Assembly (NCBI GenBank): GCA_965601455.1
Contig: OZ271831.1
Span: forward strand, 1,240,001-1,304,000
Reading direction: 5' to 3'
DNA: 64,000 bases
Source: JANQEU01 sp965601455
GTDB taxonomy: Bacteria > Bacteroidota > Bacteroidia > Cytophagales > Cyclobacteriaceae
Below are positions 8,557 through 17,082 of the stretch, piece by piece. How positions within the stretch are numbered: position 1 is the first letter of the stretch; each line of letters starts with the position of its first letter. The notes under the pieces are model-generated. The model ran no database searches, was not told where the DNA came from, and saw only the letters and a list, made by a program, of their open reading frames with translations. A program made the translations under genes and the position numbers.

Positions 8557-9865
8557 TTTTGAAGATAGTTGGAGGAAGGCATTAGATCGTACTACCACAA
8601 CACCGCCATCACGAATTTGGGAAGGAATTAATCAAAAACTCCTTCAAGAGGAGCTAGCTCGGTATAAACGAAAAGCCTTCAACTATAAAATAGCCGCTGT
8701 GATAGCGATTTTACTGGCGGCTACCATTAGCCTCTTGAATTACCTGCCACCACAAGAAGTAAATCAAACTTCTCAAACCGTAGCACTTCTGGAGAGTAAG
8801 GTACCTGACTCGGATTCGGAGAAAACGCTAAAATCCATTGGTGCACAACCGACAAAATTGGTAACGACAAACAGTACTTCTGTTACAAATCAACCGGTTT
8901 TGATAGGTAGACCATCAGAGCCCGCAGTAAAAGAAGTTGATAATATATATGAGGTAACTGGTCCCGATTTGGCCAGACTGTCACCAGAATTTCTAGGTTC
9001 TTTCGATGAAGAGAAGGCTATAGGAGACATGGACGTAGAACCTAAACGATTTTACAATATGGACTACCTCTTTGCTGCTGACAACTCCGATGATCGTAAA
9101 TTTTTCGCTGGATTAAACGTGGGATCAAGTGCTGTTAATCCGAATTTTGACAATCCACCATCTGCTTTTGAAAGTGATATTTTACCCACTGGATTAGCCA
9201 TTAGTGATACAAGAACTGCCTCTACTCAAACAACCGTGCAGTCCATTTCGGAATCTATGGATAATGGAATAGGAGTACGATTGGGATTGGATGTTGGGAT
9301 GAGGCTTTCTCGTAAAATTATTTTAGAAAGCGGAATACAGATTGGTCAGACAAGTTTGACTTCGAATAGTACCTATTTCCTGGAGAACAATAGTATATCT
9401 CGCGAAATAGAATTAGAGCCAGAAACGATTTTAATTGAAAGAGGTGCTGAAACCGCCTTCTCGGATGAACAAAAAGTTCTTACTGAGGAGACTGTTACAG
9501 CTCAAAATCGATTGAACTTTGCCAGTATACCTGTGGAAGCGGGATACTTGGTCTATGATCAACGCTTATCCCTTGCTTTGAAAGCGGGTGTATTGTCCAA
9601 TGTGTACCTGGGCCATGATGTGGTTAACGTTGAGGATAAGACATCTGCAAGAGTAACTCCAGGAGATGACTCACCGTATCGAATGCTCTCTTTTTCAGGA
9701 GTAGCGGGTATTGCCCTGGGCTACAATCTATTTGGCGGATTTGATATGACTTTAGAACCGAGCTATCGTCACAACATCCAACCCATAACGAAATCCAGTG
9801 CTGATTTCAATTCAGCGTTAACCGGAGTGGGAATTATGGCTGGTATTCGTTACAACTTTAGATAG
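8531..9865 (+). CDS. Sigma-factor-coupled membrane protein: anti-sigma-like N-terminus, barrel-like C-terminus
   Basis: A 444-residue protein in the anti-sigma factor position. Residues 1-50 are cytosolic and charged (DSWRKALDRTTTTPPSRIWEGINQKL), followed by one membrane helix near 52-70 (KIAAVIAILLAATISLLNYL). Residues 75-185 look like a low-complexity periplasmic linker. Residues 190-444 resemble a PorT-like outer membrane beta-barrel: FFAGLNVGSSAVNPNF, IILESGIQIGQ, ASIPVEAGYLVY and a terminal GIMAGIRYNFR. I see no classical zinc anti-sigma motif. The role of holding and releasing the preceding sigma factor is inferred from coupling and topology. Confidence 0.7.
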   Translation: MNNTGSGDNFEDSWRKALDRTTTTPPSRIWEGINQKLLQEELARYKRKAFNYKIAAVIAILLAATISLLNYLPPQEVNQTSQTVALLESKVPDSDSEKTLKSIGAQPTKLVTTNSTSVTNQPVLIGRPSEPAVKEVDNIYEVTGPDLARLSPEFLGSFDEEKAIGDMDVEPKRFYNMDYLFAADNSDDRKFFAGLNVGSSAVNPNFDNPPSAFESDILPTGLAISDTRTASTQTTVQSISESMDNGIGVRLGLDVGMRLSRKIILESGIQIGQTSLTSNSTYFLENNSISREIELEPETILIERGAETAFSDEQKVLTEETVTAQNRLNFASIPVEAGYLVYDQRLSLALKAGVLSNVYLGHDVVNVEDKTSARVTPGDDSPYRMLSFSGVAGIALGYNLFGGFDMTLEPSYRHNIQPITKSSADFNSALTGVGIMAGIRYNFR

Positions 9866-9898
9866 CCATCCATTTCCTTTTCTCTTAGTACACAGACT

Positions 9899-9906
9899 AC
9901 CTTTGA
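9899..9906 (+). promoter_or_regulatory. Candidate -7 box for the polyamine genes
   Basis: TACCTTTG fits TAnnTTTG and ends 17 bases before the carboxynorspermidine dehydrogenase ATG. A -33 element is not evident. Confidence 0.35.
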
Positions 9907-9923
9907 CGTTTTAACACCGAACT

Positions 9924-11129
9924 ATGTCAAAGGTTATAATAATTGGGGCCGGAGGAGTTGGAAGGGTAGTAGCACATAAGTGTGCCCAGGTACCGGATGT
10001 TTTTTCAAATATTGTACTTGCCAGTAGAACTCTATCTAGGTGTGATGAAATAGCTTCCGACATCCTCAGAAAGTTCAATATAAAAATAGAGACGGATCAG
10101 GTTGACGCGGATCATGTTGAAGAAGTTGTGGATTTGTTTACAAAACATAAACCAACGTTGGTGATTAACGTGGCTTTACCCTACCAGGACTTATCAATCA
10201 TGGATGCATGCTTGCAAACAGGAGTTCACTACCTTGACACGGCCAATTACGAGCCACCGGAGGAAGCAAAGTTTGAATATAGCTGGCAATGGGCGTATCA
10301 GGATCGGTTTGAGAAAGCAGGATTAACCGCCATTCTTGGTTGTGGATTCGACCCTGGGGTTACAGGAGTATTTACTGCCTATGCCGCCAAGCATCACTTT
10401 GATGAGATGCATTACCTTGATATTGTAGATTGTAATGCTGGGGATCATGGAAAGGCATTTGCCACCAACTTCAATCCTGAAATAAATATTCGTGAGATCA
10501 CCCAGAAAGGGAAATATTGGGAGGATGGTAATTGGAAATATACGGAACCGCATGAAATCCATCGTCCTCTCAATTATCCAAATATTGGACCGAAAGAGTC
10601 TTACCTGATTTATCATGAGGAATTGGAGTCGTTAGTGAAAAACTATCCAACAATAAAAAGAGCCCGGTTCTGGATGACCTTTGGAGAAGAATATCTTACT
10701 CATCTGAGAGTCATACAAAATATTGGTATGGCTTCAATAGATCCAATTGATTTTGAAGGAAAACAGATTGTACCCCTCCAGTTTCTTAAAGCAGTATTGC
10801 CGGACCCAGGTAGTCTTGGAGAGAACTACGAAGGAGAAACATCTATTGGTTGCAGAATTAAGGGATTGTCCAACGAAAGTGAAAAGACATATTATATATA
10901 CAATAACTGTCAGCATCAAAAAGCATTCGATGAAACCGGGGCACAGGGAGTTTCCTATACGACAGGTGTACCTGCAATGATTGGAGCCAAAATGGTACTG
11001 ACGCAGAAGTGGAGTGGTAGTGGGGTTTTCAATGTTGAGCAAATGGATCCGGATCCTTTTTTGAAAGACCTTGATTCTTATGGACTACCATGGCACGAAA
11101 TGGAAAATATTGATTTAGAAGTCGATTGA
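9924..11129 (+). CDS. Carboxynorspermidine (carboxyspermidine) dehydrogenase, saccharopine dehydrogenase family
   Basis: A 401-residue NADPH-dependent enzyme that condenses aspartate semialdehyde with a diamine to give carboxyspermidine or carboxynorspermidine. The Rossmann motif IIIGAGGVGRVVAHKCA is at residues 5-21. TANYEPPEEAKFEYSWQWAYQD and GCGFDPGVTGVFTAYAAKH (near 140) are characteristic of this subgroup rather than lysine-pathway saccharopine dehydrogenases. The decarboxylase nspC follows two genes downstream, which strongly supports the assignment. Polyamine synthesis here therefore does not need S-adenosylmethionine decarboxylase. Start ATG 9924. Confidence 0.92.
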   Translation: MSKVIIIGAGGVGRVVAHKCAQVPDVFSNIVLASRTLSRCDEIASDILRKFNIKIETDQVDADHVEEVVDLFTKHKPTLVINVALPYQDLSIMDACLQTGVHYLDTANYEPPEEAKFEYSWQWAYQDRFEKAGLTAILGCGFDPGVTGVFTAYAAKHHFDEMHYLDIVDCNAGDHGKAFATNFNPEINIREITQKGKYWEDGNWKYTEPHEIHRPLNYPNIGPKESYLIYHEELESLVKNYPTIKRARFWMTFGEEYLTHLRVIQNIGMASIDPIDFEGKQIVPLQFLKAVLPDPGSLGENYEGETSIGCRIKGLSNESEKTYYIYNNCQHQKAFDETGAQGVSYTTGVPAMIGAKMVLTQKWSGSGVFNVEQMDPDPFLKDLDSYGLPWHEMENIDLEVD

Positions 11130-11134
11130 ATAGT

Positions 11135-11662
11135 ATGAAACCTAGTAATGAAGAAATCCCAGAGTTTTATCGAGGTTATGTCAATACACTTTCCCAAAAG
11201 GAGCTTTATGAATTACTCAAAGAGACTTTAGACCGCATCACCCAACTTCTTGAAAGTTTTCCCGAATCGGCTAAAGATCTGAAATACGGTGAAGGTAAGT
11301 GGAGTGTAGCAGAGGTAATTCAACATATCATTGATTCGGAGAGAGTATTCACTTACAGAGCCCTTCGTTTTTCAAGAAATGATTCAACGGACCTACCGGG
11401 TTTTGACCAAAATGACTATGTAGTACAATCTGAGGCAGACTCTCGTGATCTCGATACTCTAATTTCTGAGTTGAAAACACTAAGGAAATCAACTATCGAC
11501 TTCTATCAAAGTCTACAGGTCAAACAACGGTCCAGAACAGGAACTGCGAATGGCATGCCAGTCTCTGTTGAGGTTATTGGATATATAACTGCTGGTCATA
11601 TGAATCATCATGCTAATATTCTGGAAGAAAGGTATTTACCGGTTTTGAATGATCAATCTTGA
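11135..11662 (+). CDS. DinB-like superfamily protein
   Basis: A 175-residue DinB/YfiT-like four-helix protein, a family of metal-binding enzymes that often act as thiol transferases or hydrolases. It shows KWSVAEVIQHIIDSERVF (residues 60-77) with the first ligand histidine, and a C-terminal TAGHMNHHANILEERY with the HxxxH-type pair. ATG 11135 is preferred; a TTG at 11126 in the same frame would overlap the previous stop codon. It is sandwiched in the polyamine operon and overlaps nspC by 14 bases. Its substrate is unknown and a role in polyamine metabolism is conjecture. Confidence 0.85.
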   Translation: MKPSNEEIPEFYRGYVNTLSQKELYELLKETLDRITQLLESFPESAKDLKYGEGKWSVAEVIQHIIDSERVFTYRALRFSRNDSTDLPGFDQNDYVVQSEADSRDLDTLISELKTLRKSTIDFYQSLQVKQRSRTGTANGMPVSVEVIGYITAGHMNHHANILEERYLPVLNDQS

Positions 11663-12776
11663 TCAAATACCTTCCCCCTGCTTTGTGTTGGAGGAGTCTA
11701 AGATTCTCAGAAATCTGGAAATACTTCAAGAAGTCAAAGAGAAAGCCGGGGTAGAAATAATTCTTGCATTTAAAGGTTTTGCCATGTGGAGTGCTTTTCC
11801 ATTGGTCAGAGAATACCTTTCAGGGGCTACCGCCAGTTCGTTGTATGAGGCAAAACTATGTGAACTTGAATTTGGAAAGAAAGCTCATACTTATTGTGTG
11901 GCTTACTCGGAGAAAGACTTCGATGAGATAGCTTCTCGATCGTCTTTCCTGACCTTCAATTCCTTGAATCAATATAATTGTTTTCAATCCAGAATTCCGA
12001 CGGGGTTACAAATTGGACTTAGGGTTAATCCCGAGTGGTCTGATGTTGAGACTGATTTGTACAATCCAGCTGCATCGTCCTCTAGATTAGGTATGACGCG
12101 GTCAATGCTCCCTGAGGAGTTACCCGAGGCTATTAATGGACTCCACTTTCATGTATTATGCGAGTCTTCAGCACAAGCTCTTGAAAACGTACTGATTGAA
12201 TTTGAAAAGCGTTTTAGTACTTACCTGAGTAGAATTGATTGGATTAACATAGGTGGAGGACATTTAATTACGCGAGCAGACTACGATGTAGGTCACCTTA
12301 TTAATCAAATGAAAAGGTTAAAAGATAAATACGGTGTAGATATTATTCTTGAGCCGGGAGCTGCAGTAGCCTGGCAGACGGGATTCCTTCGATCTAAGGT
12401 TCTGGATGTAGTAACAAATGGAGGTGTTAGTACAGCTATCTGTGATATTTCGGTCACCTGTCACATGCCCGATTGCCTGGAAATGCCATATCGCCCGAGA
12501 ATTACCAGTGCGTCTATGGATCCCGAACATAAGCCATTTAAATATAGAATAGGAGGTACCAGTTGTTTGGCTGGTGATTACTTGGAAACTTATGGTTTTG
12601 ATTATGAATTGCGCCCAGGTGATGACATATTGTTCGAAGACATGATGCATTACACGATGGTAAAGACAACCATGTTTAACGGAATAAATCATCCGTCAAT
12701 AGGAGTCTGGAAGGATAGTAAATTTGAACTCATAAAGGAATTTGACTATCAAGATTACCGAAATCGTTTATCCTAG
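11649..12776 (+). CDS. nspC: Carboxynorspermidine decarboxylase
   Basis: A 375-residue PLP enzyme of the alanine racemase-fold (fold III) decarboxylases, which forms spermidine or norspermidine from the carboxy precursor. The PLP lysine lies in ILAFKGFAMWSAFP (near residue 42), the glycine loop is INIGGGHLITRADYD (near 198), EPGAAV binds the phosphate, and DYLETYGFDYELRPGDDILFEDMMHYTMVKTTMFNG holds late active-site residues. Start ATG 11649 lies within the DinB-like gene. The stop overlaps the opposing gene by CTAG. Confidence 0.95.
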   Translation: MINLDQIPSPCFVLEESKILRNLEILQEVKEKAGVEIILAFKGFAMWSAFPLVREYLSGATASSLYEAKLCELEFGKKAHTYCVAYSEKDFDEIASRSSFLTFNSLNQYNCFQSRIPTGLQIGLRVNPEWSDVETDLYNPAASSSRLGMTRSMLPEELPEAINGLHFHVLCESSAQALENVLIEFEKRFSTYLSRIDWINIGGGHLITRADYDVGHLINQMKRLKDKYGVDIILEPGAAVAWQTGFLRSKVLDVVTNGGVSTAICDISVTCHMPDCLEMPYRPRITSASMDPEHKPFKYRIGGTSCLAGDYLETYGFDYELRPGDDILFEDMMHYTMVKTTMFNGINHPSIGVWKDSKFELIKEFDYQDYRNRLS

Positions 12777-13351
12777 TTTTGAATCTTGGGTTCGAGCATA
12801 CCACTCATGAACAGGTTGTATTCTTCACATGTGAGATACCCCTCACCAGCTGAATAGGGACAAGTTTTATAGGTGGCACCAAATGCTCCCCTGGTGATAA
12901 TTACTCCATCACCCCGACAAACCGGGCAAATCATTTTTTCCAGGCCCCCACAGTCATAAGACGATTCCTCAAGATCACTTACTATCGGTTTTGCGTTTGC
13001 TCGTTGTACAGCCAGGTATTGATCCTCAGCCAGATGTAAGAATTTAACAGCTTCCTGATAGTACCTTCCTTTTGTACCTTTTAATTGAATGTATTTATTC
13101 AACCAGTTAATCCCTTGTTTATAATTACCCAGGTGGTAGCTATTTCGGCCAAACAAATAAGCCATATTTGAAGGAAGTACTTTTTTATTGTCCATGACGA
13201 ATCTGAACTCTTCATCGGCCTCGTCATACTTACCCTGGTACATTAGATCTTCACCTAAATCCATTCGCCGAAAGAATTCTCCTTCTGGTATATCTTGAGT
13301 CAGACCAGAGAAGTGAAAGGAAAAAGTTAGAAGTAGTATAATCAGCCTCAT
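12773..13351 (-). CDS. Exported TPR-like protein with degenerate DnaJ-type zinc motif
   Basis: A 192-residue exported protein not recognised by name. A signal peptide (MRLIILLLTFSFHFSGLTQ) is followed by TPR-like helices near residues 25-110 (GEDLMYQGKYDEADEEF, NSYHLGNYKQGINWLNKY). The C-terminal part has a CPVCRGDG motif and a second CPYSAGEG in which the expected cysteine is replaced by serine, then TCEEY. This resembles the CxxCxGxG repeats of DnaJ but is partly degraded. ATG 13351 is chosen because it starts at the signal peptide; the upstream extension to 13396 is unlikely. A periplasmic role is inferred. Confidence 0.75.
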   Translation of the reverse strand: MRLIILLLTFSFHFSGLTQDIPEGEFFRRMDLGEDLMYQGKYDEADEEFRFVMDNKKVLPSNMAYLFGRNSYHLGNYKQGINWLNKYIQLKGTKGRYYQEAVKFLHLAEDQYLAVQRANAKPIVSDLEESSYDCGGLEKMICPVCRGDGVIITRGAFGATYKTCPYSAGEGYLTCEEYNLFMSGMLEPKIQN

Positions 13352-13484
13352 GGTAAAAGGGAACGATACCCTTGTTCTCCCCGCAAAGAACCCCAAGGTT
13401 AAGAATAAATTGATAGTTTTGAAATTATTTCCTGGAACAATAATTATAGATGGTTTCGTTCTAAGATTTAGTGACGCAATAATT

Positions 13485-13853
13485 ATGCTAAAAGGACTTT
13501 TTACTTTTCTTTTCTTTACACTTCTGGTTTCAGTCGTATCTGCTCAAAGCACACGTGATGTAAATCGGAATCGTACTGTAGCTCCCGGCGCGCAACCTAT
13601 ACCGCAATATGAATCTGTTCAACGTCAAAGTAAACAATCAGGTTTCTTTGCAAGAGCATTTAAGAAAGAACAAACGGAGGTGGAGCAGTTTCGGACCAAT
13701 ATGAAGAAGATTGCGAAAGAAAGAAGAAAAGCCGCACGTCTCGCTGACAAACCTGAGTATAATAATCCAATTTACTTCGGACATAAAAAACCACCTATCA
13801 AAAGGCCTCCAGGCAAACAAAGGTTCTGCAAAGAATGCGGGATGAAGCATTGA
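13485..13853 (+). CDS. Small basic exported protein with C-terminal CxxC
   Basis: A 122-residue unknown protein. It has a clear signal peptide (LFTFLFFTLLVSVVSAQS), a mature part very rich in Lys and Arg (KKIAKERRKAARLADK) and a C-terminal FCKECGMKH that could bind a metal or form a disulfide. ATG 13485 is chosen at the signal peptide; the frame is open upstream to 13350 but would antisense the divergent gene. It overlaps the acylphosphatase start by 19 bases. No function can be assigned. Confidence 0.65.
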   Translation: MLKGLFTFLFFTLLVSVVSAQSTRDVNRNRTVAPGAQPIPQYESVQRQSKQSGFFARAFKKEQTEVEQFRTNMKKIAKERRKAARLADKPEYNNPIYFGHKKPPIKRPPGKQRFCKECGMKH

Positions 13854-14140
13854 CAAGTTATTATCGAATCAGCATCCGTTGCTTAGGTAGGGTACAAGGA
13901 GTTTATTACCGTGCCAGCACACGTTCTACAGCCATAAAGCTAGGAATCTCCGGTTGGGTCAAAAATGAGGTTAATGGAGATGTGACCATAGAAGCCTTCG
14001 GTACAGAGGATCAATTGAATCAATTGGTCCAATGGTGCAAGGATGGTCCTCCTTTATCTCGGGTCGATGATGTGATTTGTAATTGGGACGATTTCCAACA
14101 GGAAGATGCCCCTGACACTTTCGAGATCCATTACAAATGA
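13835..14140 (+). CDS. Acylphosphatase
   Basis: A protein of about 100 residues that hydrolyses acyl phosphates. The catalytic signature is intact: GRVQGVYYRASTRSTA (residues 18-33) with the phosphate-binding arginine, and GWVKNEVNGDVTIEAFG (residues 40-56) with the catalytic asparagine. Start ATG 13835 lies inside the preceding gene; a TTG at 13850 would remove five extra N-terminal residues and match family length better. It ends one base before the convergent coxE-like gene. Confidence 0.95.
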   Translation: MRDEALTSYYRISIRCLGRVQGVYYRASTRSTAIKLGISGWVKNEVNGDVTIEAFGTEDQLNQLVQWCKDGPPLSRVDDVICNWDDFQQEDAPDTFEIHYK

Positions 14141-14141
14141 T

Positions 14142-15245
14142 TTAGAGTAGTTGCTTCAAATCGCTCACTTTGGTTGCCGGTACCATTGCGTCCACATACG
14201 GCAGAGCTGCTTTCAAACCCTGAACTTCAGGCTTGAACCCATCGAATGCCAAAGGGTTTAGCCATACTACAGACTTGACCGATTTCTTAATTTTTCGAAT
14301 AGCTTGGGAAAGTTCATTGGCATCGCCACTGTCCCATCCGTCACTCATAACAAATACATAGGTTTTGGAAGTCAAAAGCTTGCCGTACCTGTCGGTTAAT
14401 GCATGAAAACAATCTCCAATTCTTGTTCCACTTGACCATTCATCAACATAGCTCGAAAGCTCGATTAGTGATTCTTTGAAGGATTTATTTTTAAGTTTCT
14501 GGCTAATTCGATACAGAGAAGTACTGAAAACAAAAGTTTCGATGGATAGGCCACTATTCTGAAATGAGTAAAGCATTTGGATGATGAATTCACTATACAT
14601 CTCCATTGATTTACTCACATCACACAACAACAGGACTTTCACTTTTTGCTTTTTAGGTGCCTGAAAAACAAGGTCAGTATATTCTCCTCCTTCTCTCAAA
14701 GCTTTTCTGATCATCTGCCTCAGGAAAATAGGACCTTTTTTGTTACTTGTAGTTACCCTTCTATTCGGCGTTTGGAGCATTTTCTTCTTGAGTCGTTGCA
14801 GTATCTGATACCACTCTTTGAATTCTGTATTCTCGAATCTTGAGAGGTCTGTGTCCTGCTTAACTCTTCCTGCGCTGTATTTCGCGATTTCCCTTGTTTC
14901 CTCATTTTTCTGACCATAAAGCCAGTCTTTAATTACCTCAATAGAGGGAAGTTGATTTCTAGATGGCCTATCCGGTTGTTGACTATCCTTGAGTTTTGAA
15001 TCCTGCGCTCTTTTTATTTCTGACCAATACTGCTTGTACAACTCATCGAATTTATGATACTGCCAGGCATTTTTTGACAGTGAACTTTTAAGAGCCTGCT
15101 TAAATTCAAGGGGAGAATTCCAATCAATGTAGTACAAGCTTTCAAGTGCCAATTGAGCTTCTGAAGGTCCGATGGTAAAGGACTTCTCCCTCAGAAAACG
15201 ACAGAACTGTATTACATTTTCATCAAGTGCAAGAAGCCGCTTCAT
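14142..15245 (-). CDS. coxE: CoxE-like vWA domain protein
   Basis: A 367-residue protein of the CoxE/VWA family, which acts with a MoxR-type ATPase in maturing the copper/molybdenum or molybdenum centre of Cox-type hydroxylases. The vWA MIDAS is present as LLLCDVSKSMEMYSE (near residue 205), with SSGTRIGDCF (near 268) and VMSDGWDSGD (near 300). The start overlaps the stop of the upstream MoxR gene by ATGA, so the two are translated together. It is last in the minus-strand cox operon. Confidence 0.88.
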   Translation of the reverse strand: MKRLLALDENVIQFCRFLREKSFTIGPSEAQLALESLYYIDWNSPLEFKQALKSSLSKNAWQYHKFDELYKQYWSEIKRAQDSKLKDSQQPDRPSRNQLPSIEVIKDWLYGQKNEETREIAKYSAGRVKQDTDLSRFENTEFKEWYQILQRLKKKMLQTPNRRVTTSNKKGPIFLRQMIRKALREGGEYTDLVFQAPKKQKVKVLLLCDVSKSMEMYSEFIIQMLYSFQNSGLSIETFVFSTSLYRISQKLKNKSFKESLIELSSYVDEWSSGTRIGDCFHALTDRYGKLLTSKTYVFVMSDGWDSGDANELSQAIRKIKKSVKSVVWLNPLAFDGFKPEVQGLKAALPYVDAMVPATKVSDLKQLL

Positions 15246-16138
15246 TCTACCTTTAGACGGACTTTTACCTTTTCAAGAAGTTCAGAGAGGGATTCCTGTG
15301 TTTGCTTCATATCATCCCAGTCTTTTAAAACAACTCCAAGTGTTGACTCAATAAGCTCGTTATCGAGGTGATCGAAATGCATTTCACTTAATGCAGTTGC
15401 CCAATCGAGCGTTTCTGCCACTCCTGGGACTTTTTCTAATCGCCGTTGGCGTAATTCCTGCATAAACGCTGCAATATCGACTGCCAGCTGCTCATTGATC
15501 TTTGGAATTTTTCTGCGGATTATGGATACTTCTTTATCGAAGGAAGGGTAGTCGATATAGAGATAGAGGCATCTACGGCGGAGTGCCTCTGACAATTCCC
15601 TCGTTCGGTTACTGGTAAGGATAACCTGGGGTATAGATGTCGCCTCGATTGTACCGATTTCAGGAATAGTAACCTGCCAATCGCTAAGTATCTCCAGTAA
15701 AAAGCTTTCAAATTCTTCATCGGCACGATCAACTTCATCGATAAGGAGTACAGATGGCTTTTTCGTTTGAATAGCTTCCAGTAGTGGTCTTTTCATCAGG
15801 AATTTCTCACTGAATAACCACTCTTCTTTCTTATCAATCGTTTGATCATCGCCCTCGAGCATTTTGAGATTTAGTAACTGGTGAGGGTAATTCCATTCGT
15901 AAATGGCATGATAAGCATCCAATCCTTCGTAGCATTGAAGACGAATGAGTCGGGTATCAAGTACCTCGGTCATGACTTTGGCGATTTCAGTTTTTCCTAC
16001 ACCTGCAGGACCTTCTACCAGTAATGGTTTTTTCAGCATCTCTGACAGGTAAAGGGACATTGAAATGGATGAATCTGAGATATATCCTCTATTCAACAAA
16101 GCTTCGTTTATTCTAGCTAATTCTTTATTTCTGGACAT
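15242..16138 (-). CDS. coxD: MoxR-family AAA+ ATPase (CoxD-like)
   Basis: A 298-residue AAA+ ATPase. Walker A is GPAGVGKTE (near residue 43), Walker B is VLLIDEVDRADEEFE (near 130) and sensor 1/arginine finger regions are LTSNRTRELSEALRRRCLY (near 170). CoxD-type MoxR proteins remodel apo-hydroxylase during active-site assembly. It is coupled to coxE by a 4-base ATGA overlap and separated from coxM by a 63-base spacer holding a strong hairpin. Confidence 0.9.
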   Translation of the reverse strand: MSRNKELARINEALLNRGYISDSSISMSLYLSEMLKKPLLVEGPAGVGKTEIAKVMTEVLDTRLIRLQCYEGLDAYHAIYEWNYPHQLLNLKMLEGDDQTIDKKEEWLFSEKFLMKRPLLEAIQTKKPSVLLIDEVDRADEEFESFLLEILSDWQVTIPEIGTIEATSIPQVILTSNRTRELSEALRRRCLYLYIDYPSFDKEVSIIRRKIPKINEQLAVDIAAFMQELRQRRLEKVPGVAETLDWATALSEMHFDHLDNELIESTLGVVLKDWDDMKQTQESLSELLEKVKVRLKVE

Positions 16139-16153
16139 CTTTTAGCAATAAAT

Positions 16154-16175
16154 AAGGGGCCAAAAAAGGCCCCTT
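16154..16175 (-). terminator. Hairpin between coxM and moxR genes (attenuator or weak terminator)
   Basis: A perfect 8-bp stem AAGGGGCC/GGCCCCTT with a six-base loop (TTTTTT on the minus strand) lies in the spacer. The sequence following on the minus strand is ATTTATT, only partly U-rich, so it may lower rather than stop transcription of the downstream accessory genes, or stabilise the coxSLM messenger. Confidence 0.55.
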
Positions 16176-16201
16176 TAAGTTAAAATTAGTAAACGAATTA
16201 G

Positions 16202-17056
16202 TTATCCTGCTAAGGACATTAATGCACGCTTGGCGTACACTTTTGCCATTTGCTGTCGATATTTCTCTGAAGCGAAATGATCGTGCATGATGCTAACACC
16301 TTCAGCTGCTTTTTCTGCAGCGGAACTGATGTTTGACTCATTAAATTCCTGGCCATTCAGAGCTCCTTCCAGATCCGCGTCACGAAACGGTGTTGAGGAG
16401 GCTCCATTAAAGGCCACTCTCGCTTCTTCACACTTTCCGTTGGATCTTTTAACCAAGGCCGCTACTCCAACAATGGCGAAACGTGAAGCTGGTTGCATAA
16501 ACTTCACGTAGGTGCCCTTTGTATCGGAATCCGGAATAGGTACAGAGATTGATGCGATAATTTCACCTTCTTCAAGAGAAGTGTGATACAAGCCCATAAA
16601 GAAATCTGAAGCATGGACATCTCTCGATCCGGATTTACTTTGCAGATGAAAAGTAGCCTCACAAGCTAGCATTATTGCTGGCCAATCTGCTGCAGGGTCA
16701 GCGTGAGCCAAACTACCGCCAATTGTGCCCGCGTTTCTAACTTGTACGTCACCAATTAAATCGGCACCTTCCGCCAATAATGGAAGCTTATCTGCAACAA
16801 GATCTGAATGTGCGATTTCCCCGTGAGTCACGCATCCACCAATAACCAGGTTACCACCCTCTTCTTTAATACCTCGCAGTTCTTCAATTTTCGAGATATC
16901 AATAAGGTACTTGACGTCATTAAGCCGGAGCTTAAGTACAGGTATCAGGCTATGGCCCCCTGCCAGTAATTTGGCATCGTCACCGTGTTCTGCTAAAAGA
17001 TCCAGAGCTTCCTGCACTGATCCTGCTTTTTTATATGTAAATGATGTAGGTATCAT
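16202..17056 (-). CDS. coxM: Molybdenum hydroxylase FAD subunit (CoxM/CutM-like)
   Basis: A 284-residue medium subunit that passes electrons through FAD. The two FAD motifs are present: LLAGGHSLIPVLKLRL (residues 34-49) and RNAGTIGGSLAHADPAADWPA (near 107-127). Its length matches CoxM (about 290). It lies third in the order S-L-M on the minus strand, 26 bases after coxL. Start ATG 17056. Confidence 0.93.
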   Translation of the reverse strand: MIPTSFTYKKAGSVQEALDLLAEHGDDAKLLAGGHSLIPVLKLRLNDVKYLIDISKIEELRGIKEEGGNLVIGGCVTHGEIAHSDLVADKLPLLAEGADLIGDVQVRNAGTIGGSLAHADPAADWPAIMLACEATFHLQSKSGSRDVHASDFFMGLYHTSLEEGEIIASISVPIPDSDTKGTYVKFMQPASRFAIVGVAALVKRSNGKCEEARVAFNGASSTPFRDADLEGALNGQEFNESNISSAAEKAAEGVSIMHDHFASEKYRQQMAKVYAKRALMSLAG

Positions 17057-17082
17057 GTGTTATCAAATTGTATTTATGATGA

